From positions 6,110,231-6,174,230 of the forward strand of contig NC_134033.1 of NCBI RefSeq assembly GCF_964204645.1: a DNA stretch of 64,000 bases, read 5' to 3'. The translations under genes and the position numbers were made by a program. The notes below the pieces were generated by a model that searched no databases, was not told the origin of the DNA, and saw only the letters and a program-made list of their open reading frames with translations. Positions 24,901 to 40,779 of the stretch are shown here, piece by piece; position 1 is the stretch's first letter; every line of letters begins with the position of its first letter. This DNA is from Tubulanus polymorphus. Its lineage: Eukaryota; Nemertea; Palaeonemertea; Tubulaniformes; Tubulanidae.

Positions 24901-24991
24901 TTGAATGAAGACCCACCTTGTCCAAGACTGGACTGATTACGATAGGCATTGTAAGGGCACCGTAGAGATTCGATTCTTCGCCCATTGTCAT
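6996..24991 (-). CDS. PDCD10: Programmed cell death protein 10 / CCM3, complete, seven coding exons
   Basis: Minus strand; coding exons in order: 24991-24917, 24341-24288, 23344-23218, 22717-22591, 10355-10274, 8804-8722 and 7077-6996 (stop TAA at 6998-6996). Every junction has AG acceptor and GT donor and the phases close, giving 630 bp or 209 residues against 212 in human. Exons 1-3 cover the N-terminal dimerisation domain that in vertebrates binds the GCKIII kinases STK24/25/26 ([11 protein letters not shown], then [10 protein letters not shown] and LLRLEGN). Exons 4-7 cover the FAT-homology helices that bind CCM2, paxillin and striatin in STRIPAK ([67 protein letters not shown]). The start is the ATG at 24991; an in-frame stop lies upstream with no other ATG between. 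Intron 4 (10356-22590) is about 12 kb and contains an intronless GPCR. The match to vertebrate PDCD10 runs along the whole length, so the identity is secure; UTR exons are not located. Confidence 0.95.
7385..8010. repeat. Diverged direct repeats, about 300 bp spacing
   Basis: Three related blocks at about 7490, 7800 and 7955 share ACTGTGGYGGCCATCTTGGATRACMT, ACACATYAAAAAC and CTCCTYC words; a weaker relative is at about 11290. Related words (AAGATGGCC...GGCAGCCAT) occur at 19720-19960 and 30640-30660. Probably fragments of one old dispersed repeat in a PDCD10 intron; class unknown. Confidence 0.5.
8465..8665. repeat. Tandem repeat, about 50-60 bp, four to five units
   Basis: Units share AGAGACTGTTYCTGACAATCAG, GGGATAGTAAACCA and variants. 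Intronic in PDCD10 (between the exons at 8722 and 7077). Confidence 0.75.
8880..8985. repeat. Tandem repeat, three near-identical units
   Basis: TGTAACCTACAACCTACAAA followed by CAGTTAGTTAC is repeated three times with almost no divergence, so the expansion is recent. Confidence 0.85.
9703..10197. repeat. Minisatellite, about 42-bp unit, about 12 copies
   Basis: Each unit reads roughly GAACCGGACCTACGAGATA followed by ACTCATAGTGGTAATGGTGG. Central copies are nearly identical and the right edge is diverged and partly deleted. It lies in the PDCD10 intron about 80 bases from the exon at 10274-10355, downstream of that exon in transcription. No frame is conserved, so it is not coding. Confidence 0.9.
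11336..11560 (-). mobile_element. Probable LINE 3' tail
   Basis: On the minus strand an AT-rich, stop-filled segment ends in a short TTGAATTGAATTGAATT-type repeat. Microsatellite tails of this kind end many CR1/L2/RTE-like non-LTR elements. No open frame remains and no target duplication is visible. It may belong to the LINE fragment at 12684-13010, but they are 1.1 kb apart. Confidence 0.4.
12684..13010 (-). pseudogene. Non-LTR retrotransposon ORF2 C-terminus
   Basis: The minus-strand translation gives a Cys/His tail ([20 protein letters not shown], then about 50 residues to a stop at 12702). This C-x2-C...H...C spacing is the terminal zinc-binding motif found after the reverse transcriptase in several LINE clades. 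The 5' part of the element is absent. It lies in PDCD10 intron 4. Confidence 0.7.
13085..13400 (+). repeat. Dispersed repeat, copy A (pair with 18865-19135)
   Basis: Shares with the copy near 18.9 kb the words TAGGTCACAC, ATGGGAATGCAA, GCATGCTGCAGGTGACTC, TCCACTGTGAACRTCCAGTA and ACAGGAAATGACCAC, in the same order. A 23-base run starting ACATTATCAGGCAGCAG is tandemly doubled at the left edge. Unclassified dispersed element. Confidence 0.75.
13830..14010 (+). repeat. LTR-like fragment, copy A
   Basis: Together with 18255-18445 it shows an AATAAAG-like signal region, then TTGTTGAGTC...TTACTC, CTGTTCTGGATTTCCGACG and TGACCATTTTTCGC. The order of poly(A)-like signal, CT-rich stretch and sharp common end resembles the R-U5 part of a long terminal repeat. 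No internal retroelement genes sit beside it, so these would be solo or truncated LTRs. Confidence 0.4.
14755..15450 (+). mobile_element. CR1/L2-like LINE 3' fragment
   Basis: Plus-strand translation shows the end of a LINE reverse transcriptase: [19 protein letters not shown], then [18 protein letters not shown], then [13 protein letters not shown], and after frame breaks [14 protein letters not shown] and [10 protein letters not shown], stopping at about 15358. These are hallmark C-terminal motifs of CR1/L2/Rex1-type elements. There is an internal deletion near 14980 and several stops. It lies in PDCD10 intron 4, opposite to the gene. Confidence 0.85.
16791..17753 (-). CDS. Rhodopsin-class (class A) GPCR, single exon, 320 aa
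   Basis: Complete intronless receptor. TM1 (about 28-47) has the conserved Asn in [13 protein letters not shown]2 (55-78) has Asp66 in [10 protein letters not shown]. Cys92 (TM3) and Cys171 (ECL2) can form the usual disulfide. TM3 ends VDRFIAI, with DRF in place of DRY. TM4 has Trp138, TM5 a Pro (TPFP), TM6 contains LLTSLPYVF, and TM7 has [10 protein letters not shown] as the NPxxY region, followed by a short helix 8. N-glycosylation is possible at Asn8 (NTT). The tail after helix 8 is very short. The pattern fits peptide-type orphan receptors common in lophotrochozoans (FMRFamide/TRH-receptor-like); the ligand cannot be read. The gene lies wholly in PDCD10 intron 4 on the same strand. The start is the first in-frame ATG before TM1. 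Confidence 0.88.
   Translation of the reverse strand: MSFSDWNNTTILESIRYVSVLFNRYFPPVIIGLGIPANILAIVVLSSPRYCGLTTSFYLRFLSVFDTNLLAVVLLLSYLENNRPDLISNAFCKIYYVEDYFSFAMSNSLLVVVTVDRFIAIQFPLKAKIWCTVKRAKWVVLFVFIFVALCYSHLLIYGGLETPIYGGEPFCRLQLEGIWRDVFNMFDVIYSVYTPFPVLLILNILMARIILKSKKQRQSTSSDTKLHQREISLTILLILVSIVFLLTSLPYVFHTNFWESGYVDYENDPVLSELRRASSSISYVFLFINPMVNFYLYCLGSSKFRAEFKRLLCFWVVAVL
18255..18445 (+). repeat. LTR-like fragment, copy B
   Basis: Matches 13830-14010: CACTGCT, TTCCATGT, TAGTTTGTGT, CTCTTTGTTCTG and GGATTTCCGACGTCGACCATT occur in the same order. The frame at 18146-18331 that runs into it is hydrophobic low-complexity sequence and not convincing as a gene. Confidence 0.4.
18865..19135 (+). 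repeat. Dispersed repeat, copy B (pair with 13085-13400)
   Basis: Same order of shared words as copy A, with an insertion of about 50 bases containing GAGAGAGAGGCAGAGAAG. Both copies have an LTR-like fragment nearby (downstream in A, upstream in B), so they may be pieces of one retroelement family. A doubled GTTCATTTTCTGTTAACATA follows at 19565-19610. Confidence 0.7.
19430..21120. other. Intronic stretch without recognisable genes
   Basis: PDCD10 intron 4. Apart from scattered words of the AAGATGGCC repeat (19700-19960) I see no coding signal, RNA gene or bounded element. Confidence 0.5.
21227..21556. mobile_element. GTCGC-rich MITE
   Basis: The left end AGAGCCAGGTGTCGGTCGAC and the right end, read inverted, AAAGCCGGGCGTAGGCTGGC are imperfect inverted repeats flanked by CT/AG. 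The interior is a dense mosaic of GTCGCAAC, AGTCGCAAG and TGCGAC words in both directions and is much richer in GC than its surroundings. Similar in style to 62816-63550. Confidence 0.65.
22250..22540. mobile_element. Possible hAT-type MITE remnant
   Basis: Begins GGGGCGGATCTAGGA, a start shared by the elements or fragments at 45058, 48950, 55105 and 56130, and contains GGGTCCAGACCCCCTCAACC near the right side. The right terminus is not clear. Confidence 0.35.
22775..23060. repeat. Tandem repeat, about 85-bp unit, three copies
   Basis: Units carry GGATTCCACTTGTGG, GAGGATCCACMAGGTGTCA and CAGTAGGACA...ACTACTSTGGCAATA. They fill the PDCD10 intron between the exons at 22717 and 23218. A single related unit lies in the HLTF intron at 2575-2660. 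Confidence 0.8.
24105..24185 (+). repeat. tRNA-like SINE fragment
   Basis: CATCAGGTTCAAATCCCTG resembles a pol III B box (GGTTCRANNCC) and is followed by GGTGTGAAGTGTGGAT, words that recur near 38930. A similar B-box region is at 44005-44060. The A box is degenerate, so this is a short, old copy if real. The upstream GGATTCGAACCTGG at 23850 is a B box read on the opposite strand. Confidence 0.4.
24314..24622 (+). other. Unassigned open frame antisense to PDCD10 intron 1
   Basis: An uninterrupted 102-codon frame on the plus strand starts inside the reverse complement of PDCD10 exon 2. No domain is recognised. Its overlap with a conserved antisense exon argues for chance. Confidence 0.1.
24748..24875. 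mobile_element. Truncated CAGTAGACT MITE
   Basis: The left end CAGTAGACTCCGCTCGTC is followed by CTCGGATATCAATCACTCAAG and TTTTAACAGTC, matching the whole element at 53516-53694; the right terminus is lost. It lies immediately downstream of PDCD10 coding exon 1, in intron 1. Confidence 0.6.
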
Positions 24992-25484
24992 TCTTGATTT
25001 CACTGCGGTGCGCGGCGTCGCGTGAACTCTGCACAATCGAGGACCTCTTTCGATTCAGAGAGCAGTCAATCACAGTCCTGTAGGTTACCCGGTAGATGAT
25101 ATATAGGCTACCGTGCTAAATGATGCAAAAATGCTGCTGCAATGTAAAGAAGAACATGTTTTTAAATACCGACACTTACTGTACCTTTAAGGGCACTCTA
25201 ACAGCTAACAGCAACTAACACGATTAACAGAGAAACAAATATCTTTCTGTTGATTATCTCTTGATGATGAGGTTGAGTTGAAAACGGTTGGAACGTTAGA
25301 AGAATGAATCTAAGCCTATTTAAACATTATCAATTGTGGGTTCACTTATCAACTTGGGAACTTTGAAATAACTGAGGTTAGGTTATATCAGTCTACCAGT
25401 CTAAGCCTCTTAGTTTCACAATACTGTTTCCGTGCTTATAAACCATAATTCTAAATGATGACTTGACTTTGAAATTTTGATTTT

Positions 25485-26000
25485 AGATTGAAAAACGAAG
25501 TTTGTTCAGTATTTTGTGAGGTCTCCATGTATGGAGCCAGCGGCCATTATCTTTTTAAACGTATCAGTACCAAGACGGATTTTTCTCGGATTTATTCACA
25601 GGCACTCGCCGATGGGCTTGGGATACAGTTGCTGGGGTTTTTGATAGTGTATTTGTGTTTTCATTCATTATTCTGCAATAAATACGAGAAAAAACGTCTC
25701 AACACCTGTAAAGTTTTTCCTATACGCTCACACTTCGTCAACTACCTTTTCTTTTATATTACTAAAGACATTTCACAAATTGATAGTGTCTCACAATTGG
25801 ATGGAATAATAGATATAACTGTCATATCACTAGTAAGTGTCATATAAAATAAAAGTTTTGATTTAAGATTGAAAAACGAAGTTTGTTAGTGTTTTATGAG
25901 GTCGCCGTGTGTGGAGCCAGTGGCCATTATCTTTATAAACGTATCAGTACCATGACGTTTTTTCTCGGATTTATTGCAGAATAACCACACCGTCGTGAAG
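25485..26000. repeat. Direct duplication, about 105 bp, 380 bp apart
   Basis: The segments starting GATTGAAAAACGAAGTTTGT at 25484 and about 25867 share TGGAGCCAG, GGCCATTATCTTT and AAACGTATCAGTACCA through TTTTCTCGGATTTATT. After the duplication the two copies continue differently: into CAGGCACTCGCCGATGGGC in the first, and into GCAGAATAACCAC in the second. Confidence 0.8.
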
Positions 26001-27745
26001 TGAGCACTGGATTCGGTATCACTGGATTCGGATTCGGTTTTTTGCACTGTTATTGAATAAAAAGACATTTTGATAAAAAGATAAAATTGTGAATATACAA
26101 CTTATTTCATCTATTTATTGTACGGACACGGAACCGGACTCGGCGGCAACGTAGACTGGTTCCCGGTCTCTATGGAGACATTCCTAAAATTGGGCCAATT
26201 TTCCTAAAATTTCCATCGAAGATAGAGCTATACAAAGGCTACAGCCCGGTGTTTATAATTTTCGCCCAGTGCATGGGCTCCTTGGGGACTAATTGACCCA
26301 CAAACACCCAAAATATCGAAATACCTCTGAAACTTTCAGAAAAAAAAGAATTATTCGAGAGCTACAGTCCAGTATACAGTTGTTGCCCGGTGCAAGGGAT
26401 CCTTGGGGGTCTAATTGACGCCCAAAGACCCCAAAATATCAAAAATAATGTTTAGACATTAATAAGTAAAATACAAAACGGTCAAAGTCTCTGAAACTTT
26501 CAGAGAAGATAGAACTATTCGAGAGCTACAGCCCGGTATATAGTTGTTGCCCGGTGCAAGGGCTCTTTGGGGGTCTAATTGACGCCCAATGACCCCAATA
26601 TATCAAAAATAATGTTTAGAAATTAATAAGTAAAATACAAAACGGTCAAAGTCTCTGAAACTTTCAGAGAAGATAGAACTATTCTAGTCAGTAACCTGTC
26701 TGTGGTTTAGTTTCACGATCGGATATTTTCACAAACCACAGTCAGGAATGGGAAGGTCATTTTTGTATGAAATCTTCGTCAGCCAATTTGACTGACGAGT
26801 AATTTGCCTGGCATTTCATTGTCTCTTAAGATATCCGTCAAATTTTTGTTGTAATCGACACACAACAGATTCGTAGTTTGTCTGATACCTATAACACCTC
26901 ACCTGACGATCTTAATCCATGTGCAAATCGGCCGTAAAGTGAGAGTAAATTTCCGTAGAGTCAACAGCTGCCATTTTGAAAATTACTGGAGGTGCTGGCA
27001 CCTGTGGACTGAGGCCAGGACAACAGCACAAACTAACGAAGCGAAACGACGAAATTGAAAAATATTAAGAAATCAACACTTATTCACATTTTTCTTTTAC
27101 CAGAATTTATTATTTCATTATTTATAATGGAAAACACGAAGATTTGAAATATAGGTTGGAAAACCATCAAAAATAAAAATTGTCGTTTCGTCTTGAAAGT
27201 TTTATCTAAATCCTTGTAGGTCCCCTTGTCTTATCATGCCACATGTGCAATACAGTGAAATGGCGGCCAATGGCGAAATTTGTAAGGAAATTAATTAATT
27301 TCTCAAAATAATGTTGATTAATCACTCGAAACATACATAGAATTGGATTATTTCGAAAGGTACCTGTGTTAGTTTGTGAATTAAGCCATTAATTGTGGAC
27401 TGAAGTGGATAGAAAGTATATTTTTGAAGTGTTACTTTTTTCAACCGTGTTTTGGTCCTTGTCAATGTCATCCCTAACGTTGGTAAGCCCATCCGATTAT
27501 AAAAAGCTTACCACCAACGATTAGGTAACTAACTAGAACTATTCGAGAGCTACAGTCCGGTATATAGTTGTTGCCCGGTGCAACTGTATTCCAAGCCCAT
27601 CGGCGAGTGCCTGTGGTGATATATTGCAGAATAACCACTCAACTCAAAACACAAATACACTATCAAAAACCCCAGCAACTGTATCCCAACCGAACCAAGC
27701 CCATCAATCAGCGAGTGCCTGTGATAATTTCGGAAATAAATTTTA
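25600..27745. repeat. Scrambled inverted duplication around 2 kb
   Basis: The segment 25600-25665 (CAGGCACTCGCCGATGGGC..., ...GATAGTGTATTTGTGTTTT) returns inverted at about 27640-27735 and in part at 27590-27615. GCAGAATAACCAC from 25975 returns in direct orientation at 27633. The pieces have been shuffled and inverted at least once. Confidence 0.7.
26220..26690. repeat. Tandem repeat, about 165-bp unit, nearly three copies
   Basis: Units contain GAGCTACAGCCCGGTATA, TTGTTGCCCGGTGCAAGGG, CTTGGGGGTCTAATTGACGC and AAACTTTCAGAGAAGATAGA. The last two are about 95 per cent alike by eye and the first is diverged. A detached piece lies at 27536-27585 in the same orientation. Confidence 0.85.
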
Positions 27746-28019
27746 TGCGAACACGTTGATTACGTTACCCTTTTTAAAGTAGAGCTGTAAACGTATCGGC
27801 TGAAATCACACACGCGTCAAATCTGACTAATTCTGTGAATTTTGACAGAAACCGTTTCTTACTTCCGGGTTGCGGACTGGGGCACGGACACAGTTTGTCT
27901 TTGAACGCATCAATTTCTTTAATCTGCCGATGAATGAACTTCCTTTTCCTTTAATAACTAAGACAATATTTATGAGCACGTTCTTGGACCAAAGTGATTG
28001 CAAAAATACTTATCGGTAA

Positions 28020-28198
28020 GATTCAAGAATAGGGGACTAGTGGTTAGGATTAGGGTTAGGGTTAGGTTTAGTTCCCTAATCATCATTAATTACTCAGTAT
28101 ATACATCATTATATATCATCGTTATCAATTACTAATATTATTACTTAATTGATTACTATCACTACATATATATTGCTATAGTCCCCTATTCTTGAATC
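28020..28198. mobile_element. 179-bp MITE with perfect 20-bp ends and TTAGGG core
   Basis: GATTCAAGAATAGGGGACTA (28020-28039) is exactly inverted at 28179-28198. Just inside the left end are tandem GGTTAGGGTTAGGGTTAGG-like words, the animal telomere repeat; the rest is AT-rich. It lies about 280 bp upstream of the GPR180 start codon. Confidence 0.85.
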
Positions 28199-28474
28199 GC
28201 ACCGTCCAAAAGTAATAAGTACGAAAGATAAGTTAAAATGTCCTAAATCTGCATTTATACAACAATGACAAACTTCAGTTAAAACATTCTGTTTTCGACC
28301 GTTTCTGTCGATATTTAATAGAGCCGCCATTCAGTTTTACGGCATCGGAGATCGGCTCGGACGATGCCACCGTGGATCTCCCCGATAACGATCAAAATTA
28401 TCTCCTGGAAGTGAAAACAATCGAATATCTCGTCGAAGACTGCGGATCTAAGATTATAGCGGCAATCGGCGAAA

Positions 28475-37652
<9,178 letters not shown>

Positions 37653-38136
37653 TCAAGAGCGCGTGGGTGGAATGAAGAAGAAAGATATGGCTTCCGAAAA
37701 GGCAGACGTGGTCGTCGGTGGAGTGACATTCCAAGGCTTGGGCGATGTGGCACGTGGGTTTCACTCGAGCGTGTAGGTTCTGTTGAAATTTTCATCCAGT
37801 TATCCTTTAAAAAAATCGCCTGATTGATTTTTGTGAACTGTCAATCAAAAACAGTTTAGCCAGATTAACCCTAGTCTGTGAGTCTGTCACATCAAAGAAT
37901 GTGGTCAAAGTTAGTTTTTTATAGACAAACGACTTGTCTAATTCAGTTTAAGAATGAAATCCAAAACCAAAGAAAAACTGTAAGAGGATTTTAACATTTC
38001 AATACAATTGCCTTAACTCCATTGAGCTACATTCAAAAACTTTTGAAAAAGAGTACTTTTCAAAAATGGCTTTTGAATTGAAATGTCAAAATCCTGTTTC
38101 CGTTTTTGTTTGAATGCAGTGTATATTCTTTGAATA

Positions 38137-38748
38137 TACCGTATTTTCCGGCCAATAAGCCGAGGGCAGTTTTTTAGCCTAAAATACATGGATTTCATAA
38201 AGCTTCGCCCAATAAGCCGAGGCCCTTCATCAGAGATTTTAATTCACTGATTTGTCAATTAGTTCGTCTTAATTGGCGATTTAAGAGGCTGACAGTAGCG
38301 CCCGCCGATGTGTGAGAGTGCTGTGTATACTATCATCGCCGAGTGACTGTGCTATATATAGACTCACTCAGCTGATTACTATACACACAGCCATACACGC
38401 AGTACGCGGCTCACTGCTGATTTGCATATATACTAATGTATGAACTGACACGTGGTAGTACGATGAACTCGCGCGTTATATAAATGTATACCATTGCCGC
38501 TGTGCGGTGATGGAACAATCAAAGTAAAAATAAAATAGTTCAAAATAGATTATAATTGGTAGTAAATAATGACCTCAAATAAATATCGACCACTTTTCTT
38601 GATTTTGACGATCATTGAGAGCATTAGAGTGGCATAGATCAGGAAGTGATTTTTTATGTCAGATCGTATCCGCCCAATAAGTCGATCACGATATTTTGGG
38701 TAAAAATCTGAGGCTAGAAAATCGGCTTATTGGCCGGAAAATACGGTA
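38137..38748. mobile_element. MITE with CCGTATTTTCCGGCCAATAAG ends
   Basis: CCGTATTTTCCGGCCAATAA at 38139 is inverted at about 38727-38746, flanked by TA on both sides. A second inverted block (CGCCCAATAAGYCGA) lies inside each end. Ends of this type are widespread in animal genomes. If GPR180 is polyadenylated at the AATAAA near 38789, this element is inside its 3'UTR. Confidence 0.85.
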
Positions 38749-38889
38749 GGAAATATTTCGATCAATTGTATCATGTTTGATAGTGATGTAATAAAGCTGG
38801 CTGAATGATGTGGAATAGCGGGTACCGGTATAAAGTTTATCTAGTACGTAGATGTACCATGACAAAATGAATGCAGCTGCAACCAGGAC

Positions 38890-40600
38890 TGGAACAAATC
38901 CCTTCAGATAATCACCATTATGGTGTGAAGTGTGGATATACAGTTAAAATTACTTATGTCTTGTGTTTGAAGTTCATTTTCAATTGAAGCATGGATGATT
39001 AATAATTATAAGAATGGCTTCAAAGCATCACATGTCTTAAGTGGGATGCAGGTTAGGCCTACGGGCTGTAGATCATTACCTGGATAAGTCACAGGCTACT
39101 TTGGTTTTCATGAGTAATTTTATGCAGCAGAATATTAGATTAGGGTTAAAGCAGTTTCCAGAAATCTATTATTGTCAGAATGTCATTTTATCGTCGAATA
39201 CCCTATAGTAGAAATAAGTGTTTTTAATCAAAGTGCCCTTAACTACATATGCTATATTCAGTACTGTAATCCTACCTTGCTACAAGTAGAATCATTGATT
39301 TCCAAGGTAGTGAGGGATAATAGGTTGTTCGTGAACCATTATTATTTTCATGAATTTCGTGTGATCTAGTGAAATCAAGGAAAGACTTTGCCGGAAAACA
39401 TGAATTTGACAAAAATTGGGGTGATTTTGTGAATCTCTAGATAAATTGCTTCTGTGAATAGTGATTTTCGAGGTTCATTTAGTCAGAATTGAATGGTTTA
39501 TTTGCACGGTAAGTGAGGCGACGTAGTAGGCATTCATTTGCCTGTCTGCGATCATTTTGAGTGCCACAGTTTGGTTGTTACAACAACTACATTGTTTCGT
39601 AAAAAACAACTAACAATTTTCATGAAATAATGCTTGAATTGTGGATAATCATAAGTATGACTGCAAAATGTGATTTCATTTTCTTGCATGAAAATGTGAA
39701 TTCACGCACCTATTGTCTCGCCTGAGGTATCCTTTTGCAAAGTAGTCGATGATCTATTGCGCACTAGCCTAATTAGCCACAGTGGCATTGAAGGTTCCCG
39801 CAAACTGACAATTTTTTAATGATGGTACACTGAATCTCTCGTGCTGTGAAAACCAGGGTCTTATACTTTAGAAGATATAGTGCAATGTATTTTTATGTGC
39901 TTCCAGATTTTATCGCAATCATGAAATGTTTTATGTATGAACTACATGTGAGAGAAAAACAGATGGTTGAGTTTTTGCGAACAGGTGTTTATGAGCTTGC
40001 CTTTAAAATGTTTTGTAATCACCCTCCAATATCACCTATTGTGGTAGAGTCTAGTCACTGTCACCGCAAGAGCGAGGTTCTCCCGTCTAATCTAGCCTTC
40101 CAACTAGTATGACAGGGATGGGAATTTGTAATGCAGTCATAGCCAAGTCTAAATACAGTCAACCTTGCTAAGTTATTATCAGGGGGTTCGAATTAACTCC
40201 CCATAATTTAGTTCCACTCACTTATAATTCAAAAGGAAATATCAAGCATGAAAGTTACACTTACAACTATTACAACATAATACATGTATATTGTGGTAAA
40301 CGTATTATTCGTATTAGATGTATTCCACGATATATGTAACAAAAAACAACTAGGCCTATAGACTCTAGAACATATAAGTTTATATCTTAATTAAATTTTA
40401 ATATTATCATTATAGTTGAATGCCTGATAATTTGCTATTTCAAAGTTGGGACCTCATTGCAACAAACTTCAGGGGACTGGAAAATCTGTTTGTAACAACT
40501 GATAGTTAGTTATATCAAGTGTGAAATCATTGAAATTAACTGACTTGGTACTTAGTTCTTGGTTTGTATTTACCGATCAAACAAGGTTGTTATAACTAGG
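38890..40600. other. Spacer without recognisable genes
   Basis: AT-rich. Contains a GTTATAA-type pogo MITE-like stretch around 40150-40600 (AACCTTGCTAAGTTATTATC and CTCATTGCAACAAACTTCAG) without clear ends, and no convincing coding frame. Confidence 0.45.
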
Positions 40601-40779
40601 TTGCCCTGCAATCTGTAGTTTCTATTGTAAACAATTTTGCAATTGGACTAACAAATGTTCTCTAAACCCACTTGTAGCTAAACTACAAAAACCTGGCCAT
40701 CCTTTCCTGGGAAAGTCCCTAAAGGCTATGTATTCCTTTCTAAAAATATTACTTTTTACAACATGCCCAATTTGAAAGT

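Larger units (their letters stand above)
24992..28474. promoter_or_regulatory. Head-to-head spacer between PDCD10 and GPR180
   Basis: PDCD10 is transcribed leftward and GPR180 rightward from this 3.5 kb. The two ends (about 24990-25080 and 28310-28474) have more CpG than the middle and are the likely 5'UTR/promoter zones; no TATA box is convincing. The middle is filled by the duplicated and inverted segments listed separately. Confidence 0.4.
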
